Below, in pieces: positions 26,007-33,964 of a stretch of DNA of 64,000 nucleotides. Location of the stretch: positions 2,271,501-2,335,500 of the forward strand of contig NZ_CP046400.1 in the NCBI RefSeq assembly GCF_009762795.1, written 5' to 3'. Each line of letters begins with the position of its first letter. The first letter of the stretch is position 1. This DNA comes from Pseudodesulfovibrio cashew (GTDB taxonomy: Bacteria > Desulfobacterota > Desulfovibrionia > Desulfovibrionales > Desulfovibrionaceae). The position numbers and the translations under genes are program-made. The notes under the pieces were generated by a model. That model had not been told where the DNA came from. It searched no databases and was given only the letters and a program-made list of their open reading frames with translations.

Positions 26007-27425
26007 TTATTGGTCTTCGAGCGGCAGGGCCACGAAGAGGTTCTGTCCCTGGCGCTTGATGAGCAGCATGACCGCGCCGCGCTTCTTGTCGCGCTGAATC
26101 ACGGCCTCCAGTTCGGCGGGCGTGTTCACGTCCTGCTGGTTGGCCTGGACGATGACGTCACCCTGGCGCACGCCTTCATCGGACGCGGCAGCATTGGGGT
26201 CCACCTGGACCACGAGCAGGCCATGCGCCGAGCCGAGTCCCAGTGCGGCGGCTTCCTTCTTGCTGATGGGCTTGACGGACATGCCGAGCACGTTGGACGC
26301 CTGCTTGGGAGGCACGGGCTGCATGGAGGCCATGGCCTTTTCGCCGCGCTGGCCGAGGGTGACCGTGCGGGTGATCTCCTTGCCGTTGCGCCACAGGGTC
26401 AGCTTGGCCTTTTCGCCGGGCTTCAGGTTGGCGATGCTTCGGAGCAGTTCATTGCTGTCGTGTACCTTGATGCCGTTGACTTCGAGGACCACGTCGCCCT
26501 GCTTGACTCCGGCCTTGGCCGCGGGCTGGCCTTCGCCAACAGAAGCGATGAGCGCGCCGGTGGGCTCTTCAAGGCCAAGGGCCTTGGCCTGGTTCTCGTC
26601 AACGGGCTGGATGGTCACGCCGAGCCAGCCGCGCTGGTAGGTCTTGCCCTGCTTGAGCTGGGCGATGATCTCCTTGGCCTGGTTGGACGGCACCGCGAAG
26701 CCGAGGTTCTGGCCGGCCGCGTTGATCAGGCTGTTGATGCCGATGACCTCGCCCTTCATGTTTAGGAGCGGGCCGCCGGAGTTGCCCGGGTTGATGGACG
26801 CGTCGGTCTGGAGGAAATTATCGAACGGGCCTACGCGCAGGTTGCGGTACTTGGCCGAGATGATGCCTGCGGTGACCGTATTGTCCAGTCCGTAGGGGTT
26901 GCCGATGGCCAGGACCCATTCGCCGACTTTGATCGCGTCAGAGTCGCCGAAGTTCAGGACCGGAAGCGGCCTGTCGAGGTCGATCTTGATCACGGCCAGG
27001 TCGGTCTCCTTGTCCTGGCCGATGATTTTGGCCGGGTGCTCGGAGTTGTCGCCCTGGAAGTGGACGGTCACCTTGTCTGCTCCGTCGATGACGTGATTGT
27101 TGGTGACGATCAGCCCGTCGGACGAAATAACGAAGCCGGAGCCCTGGCCACGCTGCTTGCGAGGCTGTTTGCCGGGCTGCTGGCCGAAAAACTGGTCGAA
27201 GCGGTCGAAGAAGTCCTTGAACGGATGACCATCCGGGATCTGCTGCCTGAATTGCTCGGTCTGAGTCGGCACGTCCGCGACTTTCTCCGTGGAGATGAAG
27301 ACCACGGATTTACCCGCAGTGGCCGCCAGTTCAGTGAATTCGGGCAGGTTGTTCGCCTGTGCGAACACCGGCAGGAACAGCACAAGGGATAAGACAAGGG
27401 TGAATTTGAGGGTTTTGCGAATCAT
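26007..27425 (-). CDS. degP: Periplasmic serine protease/chaperone, DegP (Do) family
   Basis: The 472-residue protein starts at ATG 27425, with AAGGAG five bases upstream, and has a signal peptide (1-23). The trypsin-like domain has the catalytic triad His111 (TNNHVIDGA), Asp142 (ETDLAVIKID) and Ser216 (INPGNSGGPL). Two PDZ domains follow (about 270-360 and 385-465), with the substrate loop region GWLGVTIQPV. DegP degrades or refolds damaged proteins in the periplasm and is normally induced by envelope or heat stress. An inverted repeat surrounds its likely promoter. The symbol marks the family; DegQ-type function is equally possible. Confidence 0.94.
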   Translation of the reverse strand: MIRKTLKFTLVLSLVLFLPVFAQANNLPEFTELAATAGKSVVFISTEKVADVPTQTEQFRQQIPDGHPFKDFFDRFDQFFGQQPGKQPRKQRGQGSGFVISSDGLIVTNNHVIDGADKVTVHFQGDNSEHPAKIIGQDKETDLAVIKIDLDRPLPVLNFGDSDAIKVGEWVLAIGNPYGLDNTVTAGIISAKYRNLRVGPFDNFLQTDASINPGNSGGPLLNMKGEVIGINSLINAAGQNLGFAVPSNQAKEIIAQLKQGKTYQRGWLGVTIQPVDENQAKALGLEEPTGALIASVGEGQPAAKAGVKQGDVVLEVNGIKVHDSNELLRSIANLKPGEKAKLTLWRNGKEITRTVTLGQRGEKAMASMQPVPPKQASNVLGMSVKPISKKEAAALGLGSAHGLLVVQVDPNAAASDEGVRQGDVIVQANQQDVNTPAELEAVIQRDKKRGAVMLLIKRQGQNLFVALPLEDQ

Positions 27426-27469
27426 GATGACTCCTTGAAAGGATGCGGAAAACAGGATGCGGGCTGACC

Positions 27470-27521
27470 CGCGTTCATGAACTATATAACTTTTTTTTGC
27501 CGTGTAAACCGTGTGAACGCG
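27470..27521 (-). promoter_or_regulatory. Candidate degP promoter inside an inverted repeat
   Basis: CGCGTTCA (27470-27477) and TGAACGCG (27514-27521) form an 8-bp inverted repeat. Between the arms, reading the minus strand, TTTACA (27503-27508) and TATAGT (27481-27486) are 16 bases apart, a usable sigma-70 arrangement about 50 bases before the start codon. The arms could be an operator that brackets the promoter. Confidence 0.4.
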
Positions 27522-27596
27522 ATTGCACCAAAAAAATGCGCATCCGGTGATTGCCTGCGGGCTCCCGTCATCATTCCAAGGCACATCAAGGAGTGC

Positions 27597-27625
27597 TTGC
27601 ATTTTTCCCTTTGGTCGGCTAGTGA
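27597..27625 (+). promoter_or_regulatory. Candidate promoter of tRNA-Arg
   Basis: TTGCAT (27597-27602) and TAGTGA (27620-27625) are 17 bases apart and end 11 bases before the tRNA. The -10 box is poor, so the call is tentative. Confidence 0.35.
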
Positions 27626-27636
27626 ATTCCACCCGT

Positions 27637-27713
27637 GCCCCCATAGCTCAGTTGGATAGAGCGCTGGATTCCTAATCCAGGTGCCGCGTGTTCGAATCGC
27701 GCTGGGGGCACCA
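27637..27713 (+). tRNA. tRNA-Arg (anticodon CCT)
   Basis: This is a 77-nt cloverleaf: acceptor GCCCCCA with TGGGGGC, D arm GCTC/GAGC, anticodon stem CTGGA/TCCAG with loop TTCCTAA, T loop TTCGAAT. Anticodon CCT reads AGG (arginine). CCA is encoded. A strong terminator follows after 12 bases. Confidence 0.97.
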
Positions 27714-27725
27714 TGAATTTCCTTA

Positions 27726-27763
27726 ACGGGACGGTTTCAAAAGAAACCGTCCCGTTTTTTTTG
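27726..27763 (+). terminator. Terminator of tRNA-Arg
   Basis: A 13-bp stem (ACGGGACGGTTTC and its complement) with loop AAAA is followed by eight T on the plus strand. Confidence 0.93.
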
Positions 27764-27856
27764 TACAGGGTATCCTGAGTAACAAGCCAGGTATGGAACG
27801 GTGAACAGCTGGTGAGGGGCATCCTGGTTTGCCTTCGGATAACAAATTATTGGTGC

Positions 27857-27895
27857 CGAAAAGAAGAGGGGCGCGCCATTTCAGGCGCGCCCCTC
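27857..27895 (-). terminator. Terminator after the PEP-CTERM gene
   Basis: A perfect 12-bp stem (27866-27877 with 27884-27895) is followed on the minus strand by TTCTTTTC. It begins 21 bases past the stop of the PEP-CTERM gene. Confidence 0.85.
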
Positions 27896-27916
27896 ATATA
27901 TTGCGTAGCTGATGGA

Positions 27917-28666
27917 CTAAGCAGAATGTCTTTTGCGACGGAATACCAGCAGGCCGCCCATACCGATTGCCATAAGAAGGACAGTGCCGGGTTCAGGAAC
28001 GGACGGATTGAGCTGGGGGCCGGTGCCGACATCAATGAGAGAGGCATCAACGCCCTGGGTGAAGTCATAGTAGTTGTCGCCCGGAGTGTCAGCGTCGAAA
28101 AGGCTGTAAGCAATGGAGCCGCCAGCCATGGAGGCATACAAGCTGCTGAGGAACGTGTTGTCACTGCTGTAGAAAAAGCCGGTTCTGAGTTCGTCATCAT
28201 TAAAACCGTAACTCGTTGCACCCAAGGAGGTTCCGGTGGAGGAAGTCCTCTCGGTAAGGACATTGCTGAAGTTTTGCATGTAGATGCCGTTCAGCCACAG
28301 ATCGACGTCGCCATCGTCAAAGTCACCGGGCGCCGTGTCGCCATCCCACAGGGTGACGCGGACAGCTGCTTCCAAGAGACCGCCGCCGAGGGAGCTCAGG
28401 ATGCTGGCGGTGAAGCCCGTTTGCGTACCGATAGTCTGGGGGGTGGAACCGGCATAGCCCACGTACAGAGACGAAGCCGAAAGCTGGGCAACCACGCGGT
28501 TGTTGTTCTGGCCTTTGAGCTCAAGAACGATGCCTCCCACTTCTGAGACGGTGCCCGGGAGTGCACCGAATGAAGTGAGGGATGTGGTGGTGGATGTCGA
28601 GGCCGAAGCCAGGGCCGGAAAAGCGAACAGAATCAAACTCAGTGCCATCAGTTTAAGAGATTTTAT
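27917..28666 (-). CDS. PEP-CTERM sorted exported protein, probable AUA start
   Basis: This exported protein is 249 residues from the proposed start, or 243 from the first ATG at 28648. The C-terminus carries a full PEP-CTERM sorting signal: VPEPGTVLLMAIGMGGLLVF followed by RRKRHSA. It is therefore a substrate of an exosortase encoded elsewhere. The middle is Ser/Thr/Gly-rich with no known domain. The start is unusual: AGGAGGG lies about four bases before an in-frame ATA at 28666, but about 22 bases before the first ATG. From ATA the protein reads (M)KSLKLMALSLILFAF, a textbook signal peptide with two lysines before the core. From ATG the basic part is lost. I therefore favour AUA initiation. 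Confidence 0.75.
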   Translation of the reverse strand: MKSLKLMALSLILFAFPALASASTSTTTSLTSFGALPGTVSEVGGIVLELKGQNNNRVVAQLSASSLYVGYAGSTPQTIGTQTGFTASILSSLGGGLLEAAVRVTLWDGDTAPGDFDDGDVDLWLNGIYMQNFSNVLTERTSSTGTSLGATSYGFNDDELRTGFFYSSDNTFLSSLYASMAGGSIAYSLFDADTPGDNYYDFTQGVDASLIDVGTGPQLNPSVPEPGTVLLMAIGMGGLLVFRRKRHSA

Positions 28667-28979
28667 GTTGCCCTCCTGCGAATATTAAAAGTTAAAGCAA
28701 TAAGCGTATCAATGACTGCCCCTTTAATTTTCTTTATGTTTCTTTAGCAAGAGGGTGCGTAAATGTAAGGTTTCCCGACTGTGGCGAATAAAATTCATGG
28801 GATTTTTTACACCTGCTCCGCCATTTCGTTGCAGGGGGCGGCATGCCAGACGGGAAGCCCGAAATGGCGGGGTGGTTCCAGCGAACGGGAAAATCGAATT
28901 TCGTGCCGAATAAATGAATCGGAGGTCCGCTCAATACAATTGATGCGGGCCTCCGGGAATTGGTATTTTGAGGTATCGA
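28667..28979. other. Spacer upstream of the PEP-CTERM gene with inverted repeats
   Basis: No gene is supported. An 11-bp inverted repeat CCGCCATTTCG (28818-28828) / CGAAATGGCGG (28860-28870) encloses about 31 bases. It could be an operator or hairpin for the PEP-CTERM gene leader. The end near 28979 holds a second hairpin, listed separately. Confidence 0.45.
28910..28957 (-). terminator. Probable terminator after the nitroreductase gene
   Basis: A 10-bp stem with one G-U pair (GGAGGTCCGC with GCGGGCCTCC, about 14-base loop) lies some 25 bases past the nitroreductase stop and is followed by the T-rich ATTCATTTATT on the minus strand. Confidence 0.5.
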
Positions 28980-29612
28980 TTAGGTAAGGACCAACTCTTC
29001 CAGCTGTTTGCGCTTGTGCTCCGTAGGTTGACCTGGAGCGGGGTGGCCGACGGCAAGCAGGCCCACGATGCGCAGGCCCGGGGGCAGCCCTAGCATATCC
29101 TTTATCTTTTGTTCGTTGAACATGCCGACCCAGCAGGTTCCGAGCCCCAGTTCAACTGCACGGAGCATCATGAAGGAGATGGAGATACCCACGTTCATCG
29201 CCGCCGCGCCGAAACGCGCACTTTCGGCCGCCGAGGACTCCCGCTCAACGTATTCGTCGATTCCTTTCATGGTATCCCCTTTGATCAGGTCGTTCTCCCT
29301 GTAGAAGAATGCGCTTGCCTGGGAATCGCGGACATAGCCTTCGGTGTCGGCGCAGCAGACGATGATCGCGCCAGCTCCGGCAAGCCAGGCCTGGGTCCGT
29401 GAGATTTCTTTTTTGCCGAATTCAGTAAGCAGCGATTTGTCCCGCACGGCCTTGTAGCGCCATGGTTGGGAGTTGAGGCTGGACGGGGCCAGTCGTGCTG
29501 CCTGGAACAGGGCGTCGAGTTGGTCATTCGAAACTGGTTTTTCGGTGAAGGTGCGTACGCTGTGCCGTTTGGTGATGGCATCCATAACGCCAAGATTTGT
29601 GTCTTTGGGCAT
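28980..29612 (-). CDS. Nitroreductase family oxidoreductase
   Basis: This 210-residue FMN-binding enzyme has the family start KRHSVRTFTEKPV (about residues 15-27) and the FMN/phosphate contact ARLAPSSLNSQPWRY. FMMLRAVELGLGTCWVGMF and GLLAVGHPAP are the usual later motifs. Such enzymes reduce nitro compounds, quinones or flavins with NAD(P)H; the substrate is not evident. ATG 29612 has AAGGAG seven bases upstream. A longer open frame to 29768 has no similarity. It appears to be a single-gene unit. Confidence 0.92.
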   Translation of the reverse strand: MPKDTNLGVMDAITKRHSVRTFTEKPVSNDQLDALFQAARLAPSSLNSQPWRYKAVRDKSLLTEFGKKEISRTQAWLAGAGAIIVCCADTEGYVRDSQASAFFYRENDLIKGDTMKGIDEYVERESSAAESARFGAAAMNVGISISFMMLRAVELGLGTCWVGMFNEQKIKDMLGLPPGLRIVGLLAVGHPAPGQPTEHKRKQLEELVLT

Positions 29613-29901
29613 GATATGGCTCCTTGCTGATTGTTGCAGTGAACCGGAATTGACATGGCCGTGCCGTTTGCCTGGGACTTCCATCCTCCAGCTCGAGTTA
29701 AAGGGGGAGCTTATTGACTCCCACCGATGATCATTGAGTTGAAGTGCGGAATTTCCGGTTCCGTCCATGTTACACCTTTACGGTGCAGGGAGAACCCTTT
29801 TGGTGAATTGTCTATTTACCAAAAATGGATCACTGAAAAGGCTTTGGACGAACTCGTTCGCCTTTCGGAGGGTGTCGCAGGAGTGGTGCGGCTTATGAAG
29901 G

Positions 29902-30954
29902 CTAAAGCAGTTTTTTCCTGACGAAATAGACCAGCATGATCACGCCCACGGCACCCATCAGGCCCAGGGCGAGGAAATAGCCGTAGCGCCATTGTAGTTC
30001 GGGCATGTTCTGGAAATTCATGCCGTAGACCCCTGCGATGAAGGTCAGGGGAATGAAGAGTGTCGCGATGACGGTCAGGAATTGCATGACCTTGTTGGTA
30101 CGGATGCCGATCATGGAGATCTGGTAGTCGATCATGCTTTTGAGGATGTCGTGCAGGGCGAAGGTCCCTTCCACGGACTGAGCACTGTGTTCGGCCACGT
30201 CCCGAAGGTAGGGCAGCGCCTCCTCGGGCGTTTCCGCGTCCTCGCGCAGGAGCGCCTTGAAAATGTCCTGAACGGGCATCAGGATATTCCGGAGCAGGAT
30301 GGTCTCCCGCTTGATTTCGTAGAGCTGGCCGAGGTTGTCGTCGGTTGTCTCCTCCAGCAGTGAGGCCTCGAGCTTTTCGGACAGTTCTCCCAGTTCTCCC
30401 AGGGCGGCAAGATGGCGGTCCACAAGGGCATCCAGAATGGCCGCCACCAGGTAGGCCGAGCCCGTGGACCTGAGTTTTCCTTTTCCTTTGCCCAGGCGGG
30501 CCAGGATGCCGTCCAACAGCCCGTCGTCCTCTTCCGTGAAGACCACGACCAGTCCGTTGCGCCAGAACAGGCTCACCTGCCGGCTTTCCAGGCGGTGATC
30601 CGCCATCTGTACATTTTTCATGACCACGAAACCGGTGTCATCGTCGAGCCAGGCCAGCTTGGCGCGCTGCCCCATGTTCATGACATCCTCCAGGGCCAGG
30701 GTCGGAAAGCCTAGTTGGGTTCCTATGGTCCGGATCATTTCCGGGTGATGCACGCCTACCACGTGAACGAAGTTGACTCTGCCGCTGGGCAGTGAATCTT
30801 GGTCCAGGGCGTCCGCCGTGCGCGAGTCCAGATTGTTCGTGTCATAGGAGTGGACGCGAAGAAAGGGGACGAAGTTCTTTTCTTCGCCCGCATAGAGCAG
30901 GGTCCCGGGCGGGACGTCCCGCTTGTGATGAATCCATCGTAGAAAATCGAACAT
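29902..30954 (-). CDS. corA: CorA family magnesium/divalent cation transporter
   Basis: This 350-residue inner-membrane transporter forms a pentamer. Residues 1-280 are the cytoplasmic funnel, with the long stalk helix containing DILKSMIDYQISMIG. Two membrane helices follow at the end: VMQFLTVIATLFIPLTFIAG, then the signature YGMN loop and YFLALGLMGAVGVIMLVYFV. The tail is basic (RKKLL). An in-frame GTG at 30996 would add 14 residues; neither start has a strong Shine-Dalgarno, and I prefer the ATG at 30954. Confidence 0.94.
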   Translation of the reverse strand: MFDFLRWIHHKRDVPPGTLLYAGEEKNFVPFLRVHSYDTNNLDSRTADALDQDSLPSGRVNFVHVVGVHHPEMIRTIGTQLGFPTLALEDVMNMGQRAKLAWLDDDTGFVVMKNVQMADHRLESRQVSLFWRNGLVVVFTEEDDGLLDGILARLGKGKGKLRSTGSAYLVAAILDALVDRHLAALGELGELSEKLEASLLEETTDDNLGQLYEIKRETILLRNILMPVQDIFKALLREDAETPEEALPYLRDVAEHSAQSVEGTFALHDILKSMIDYQISMIGIRTNKVMQFLTVIATLFIPLTFIAGVYGMNFQNMPELQWRYGYFLALGLMGAVGVIMLVYFVRKKLL

Positions 30955-31049
30955 GCTGGCACCCGGCCTTGCTGGGGTTTCCGGAATGCTTCCCACGATA
31001 GTGCGAACCGCAGAGAATTGTCTATAGACATTCCCTGCGGTTGCAAGCG

Positions 31050-31439
31050 TTATTGATTGGCGTGCGCTTCCCGAATCCTGCCGGCGATATAATCCTTCAC
31101 GTCGGGAGAATCCACATCGAAGCAGTGTCCGTCCTCGCCGAGCAGGCCGCCGGGCACGAAGTCGCCCAGTTCGTCCGGGTCGGTTATGGTTTCGCCGTAA
31201 AAGCAGACCGAGAGCCAGCGGTCTGCCGGATCGTCGTCGATGACGTCGACCATGACGAAGAGCGGGCGCTTGTCCTGGCTGGTCTTTTCGCCACGCAGGG
31301 AAAACGTGATTCCGGGACGGGCGATGAAGTGGACCTTGGTGTCCTCAAGCGATTCCAGGAGGTTTTTGTATTCGAGGAAGGTGGGCTTCACTTCGGCGGG
31401 GTCTTCTGTCCATTCGGCGATAAACTGTTCGAGCTCCAT
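31050..31439 (-). CDS. Conserved-looking acidic cytoplasmic protein, unknown
   Basis: This 129-residue acidic protein has no signal peptide. ATG 31439 is preceded by GGAG at eight bases. The sequence has mixed helix and strand (FIARPGITFSLRG, RPLFVMVDVIDDDPADRWLSV, then a long Asp/Gly region). I do not recognise a family. It lies 95 bases before corA on the same strand; a functional link is not shown. Confidence 0.65.
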   Translation of the reverse strand: MELEQFIAEWTEDPAEVKPTFLEYKNLLESLEDTKVHFIARPGITFSLRGEKTSQDKRPLFVMVDVIDDDPADRWLSVCFYGETITDPDELGDFVPGGLLGEDGHCFDVDSPDVKDYIAGRIREAHANQ

Positions 31440-31715
31440 TGTATGTTCTCCGGGCTGCTGGTTGCGTTGGACAATCGGGCCTGAGGAAGGGGCATACCGC
31501 CAGTGATGGGTTCGAGGCCACAATTGCATGAAACGTCCGTCACATACCAAGGCTTGTGGCATTTCTCAAGGAGAGGTTGTGGGCGTTGCCAATCGGTTGT
31601 GAAATATCGTACTTGTCAATTGTGTCGTTCCAGGTATGATCCAAACCGGGGTCTGATTTGCGCCCTTGTCCTAGTTGTTGCATGCCGAGGGGGGGATGGT
31701 TTGCTTTTGGACGTC

Positions 31716-33956
31716 ATGCATGGTTCCATTCGCAAGAAATTGATTTTTCTCGTTTTATTGGCGACATTGCCGGTCTTCGCCGTGCTCCTCGTCAATCAGG
31801 TCAACGAGCGAAATGACGATGTCCGGCTTGCCGAGCAGGACATCATCATCTTTCTGCATGGGTTCAGCGAGGTTCAGCGGGGAATCACGGACTCCACCAG
31901 GACTCTTCTTGGCACCATCTCGGAACTACCGGAGATTCGTAACGGAGATCCCGTCGGTTCCAGACGTATCCTGAGCACACTGCTCAAGGCCAACCCAATC
32001 TATACAAACGCCATCCTGGTGGACCTGGCAGGCAAGGTCGTGGCCATGGGGCGGGGCCAGGACAAGGGGTTGAATTTTTCTGATCGGAAGCAGTTCAGGG
32101 ACGCTGTCCGGACAAAGCGGTTCGCCAGCGGCGAGTTCGTCATCGGTAAGCAGACCGGGAATTCCATCTTTCCTTTTGGCATGCCTGTCCTGAACGAGGA
32201 TGGCGGGGTCGAAGGCGTCGTGCTTATCGGCGTGGACCTGGAGGTGTTCGGCGGCCTGTATGACAAATCCCGATATCCCGGGGGCGCCTTTTTCGGACTG
32301 TGCGATCATCGGGGCCTGCGCCTGTATCGGCACCCGATGCCCGAAGGGCTCAATCTGGGCGACCCCATCGTCAGGCGGGTGTTCGAGGCTGCGAAAGGTG
32401 AGGACAGGCCTGGTCTGCTCAATGCCGTGACCTCGGAAGGCGTGCCCCGGATAGTGGCTTTCGAGCCGTTGCGCCTCACGCCGGACGATCCTCCCTACAT
32501 GTACATGTTCATGGGATTGGATCATGCGAGCATCGTGGCCAGGGCCAACCGGTCGCTGTTGTATGGTGCCGTGGTCGCGGTGATTTCGTTGTGCTGCGCA
32601 TTGTTGTTCGCCTGGCTTCTCGGTTGGAAGGCTATTGCCGCCAAGATCGACCGGTTGGCCCTGGCCGCCCGTCGGTTGGGCCGGGGCGAGGAAGGGGTCT
32701 CCAGCGGCGTCCCCTACGAAGACGGCGAGATCGGGCAGTTGGCGCAATCTTTCGATACCATGTCGGTGCTACTCAAGAAACGCGAAGTGGATCTTCACGC
32801 GGCCAAGGAGGCGGCCGAGGCAGCCAACAAGGCCAAGGATGAGTTTCTGGCAAATATCAGCCACGAGGTGCGCACGCCTCTCAATGGCGTGATGGGCATG
32901 CTGCAACTGGCAAAGGAGGCAGCCGTATGTGAGGAGCAACGCTCATATCTGAATACGGCGCTGGATTCCTCCCGTAGCCTGCTCCGCGTGCTCAACGACC
33001 TGCTCGACTTCATTAAGGTCGGAGCGGGCAAGCTTGAACTGCTGGAGGAGCCTTTTGACCTCAAGGAGTTGCTGGAGCAGGTGGCCGGGTTGTTCCGACA
33101 GCAGGTGGCCGAAAAGGGCGTATCGCTAGAAACGGAGATACACTCCTGTGCGTCGGGCTATTACCTCGGCGATGCCGGGAGGCTGCGCCAGGTCATGTTC
33201 AACCTGATGGGCAACGCCATCAAGTTCACCCATACAGGCAGCATTACCATCGAAGTCTCGGCCGAGGCGGAGGGCAAGGAAGGAATAGTACGGCTCGATT
33301 TCGCCATAAAGGACACCGGGGTCGGGATCCCGGAGGACAAGCTGGAGTATATCTTTGACGCTTTTACCCAGGTGGACGGCTCGCTTTCGCGTGAGTATCA
33401 GGGCACCGGCCTCGGGTTGCCCATCGTCAAAAATCTGGTGTCGCTCATGGGCGGGAAATGCGTCCTGAAGAGCACGGTCGGCAAGGGCACCATGGTTTTC
33501 TTTTCCGTCAAGATGCTGCGGGGGCGGAAGCCCGGGGGGGAAGCACCCGTAAGAGTGCGCCCCGTGGAGTCCCCCCCCCTGAGAATACTGCTGGTCGAGG
33601 ACGAGCGAGTGAATCGGATCATGGCCAGAAGCCTTCTGGATAAGATGGGGCACACGGTCGTGACCGCTGAAAACGGCGCCGCGGCTCTGGGGGTCCTGCT
33701 TGAACAGTCCGTGGATGTGGTTCTCATGGACATCCAGATGCCGGTGATGGACGGCCTGGAGGCTACCCGGATAATCAGGACTTCGCCAGAACATCGGGGA
33801 CACGCCACGGTTCCGGTTATCGCCCTGTCCGCCCATGCCGCTGATCACGACAAGCAGCGCGCACGCAAGGCGGGGGTCAACGAGTATCTCACCAAGCCTT
33901 TTGAAAAGGAGGCCCTGATGCGCGTCCTGCTAACGGTTATTCCAGGCGGGGAGTGA
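31716..33956 (+). CDS. Hybrid sensor histidine kinase with Cache sensor and receiver
   Basis: This is a 746-residue membrane sensor. The first helix is at about 8-24, the periplasmic part (25-285) looks like a double Cache ligand-binding domain (GESNSIFPFG-type strands and DKSRYPGGAFFGL), and the second helix is LLYGAVVAVISLCCALLFAW. HAMP follows, then the histidine kinase core: ANISHEVRTPLNG (phospho-His about 383), N box MFNLMGNAIKFTH, and G boxes DTGVGIP and GTGLGLP. A C-terminal receiver (about 620-740) has LLVEDE, phospho-Asp in VVLMDIQMP and the Lys in YLTKPFE. The start at 31716 begins just before the first helix; the ribosome-binding site is weak. It converges on the next kinase. Confidence 0.9.
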   Translation: MHGSIRKKLIFLVLLATLPVFAVLLVNQVNERNDDVRLAEQDIIIFLHGFSEVQRGITDSTRTLLGTISELPEIRNGDPVGSRRILSTLLKANPIYTNAILVDLAGKVVAMGRGQDKGLNFSDRKQFRDAVRTKRFASGEFVIGKQTGNSIFPFGMPVLNEDGGVEGVVLIGVDLEVFGGLYDKSRYPGGAFFGLCDHRGLRLYRHPMPEGLNLGDPIVRRVFEAAKGEDRPGLLNAVTSEGVPRIVAFEPLRLTPDDPPYMYMFMGLDHASIVARANRSLLYGAVVAVISLCCALLFAWLLGWKAIAAKIDRLALAARRLGRGEEGVSSGVPYEDGEIGQLAQSFDTMSVLLKKREVDLHAAKEAAEAANKAKDEFLANISHEVRTPLNGVMGMLQLAKEAAVCEEQRSYLNTALDSSRSLLRVLNDLLDFIKVGAGKLELLEEPFDLKELLEQVAGLFRQQVAEKGVSLETEIHSCASGYYLGDAGRLRQVMFNLMGNAIKFTHTGSITIEVSAEAEGKEGIVRLDFAIKDTGVGIPEDKLEYIFDAFTQVDGSLSREYQGTGLGLPIVKNLVSLMGGKCVLKSTVGKGTMVFFSVKMLRGRKPGGEAPVRVRPVESPPLRILLVEDERVNRIMARSLLDKMGHTVVTAENGAAALGVLLEQSVDVVLMDIQMPVMDGLEATRIIRTSPEHRGHATVPVIALSAHAADHDKQRARKAGVNEYLTKPFEKEALMRVLLTVIPGGE

Positions 33957-33964
33957 TTCGGCGG

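Noticed and set aside
28840-28860. TGGCATG...TGCAA on the minus strand as a sigma-54 promoter for the PEP-CTERM gene
   Set aside because: The GG to GC spacing is 13 bases rather than 10, so it does not fit the -24/-12 rule.
29727-29921. 64-codon plus-strand frame ending inside corA
   Set aside because: Its last part looks slightly protein-like, but there is no Shine-Dalgarno sequence and it overlaps the corA 3' end on the other strand.
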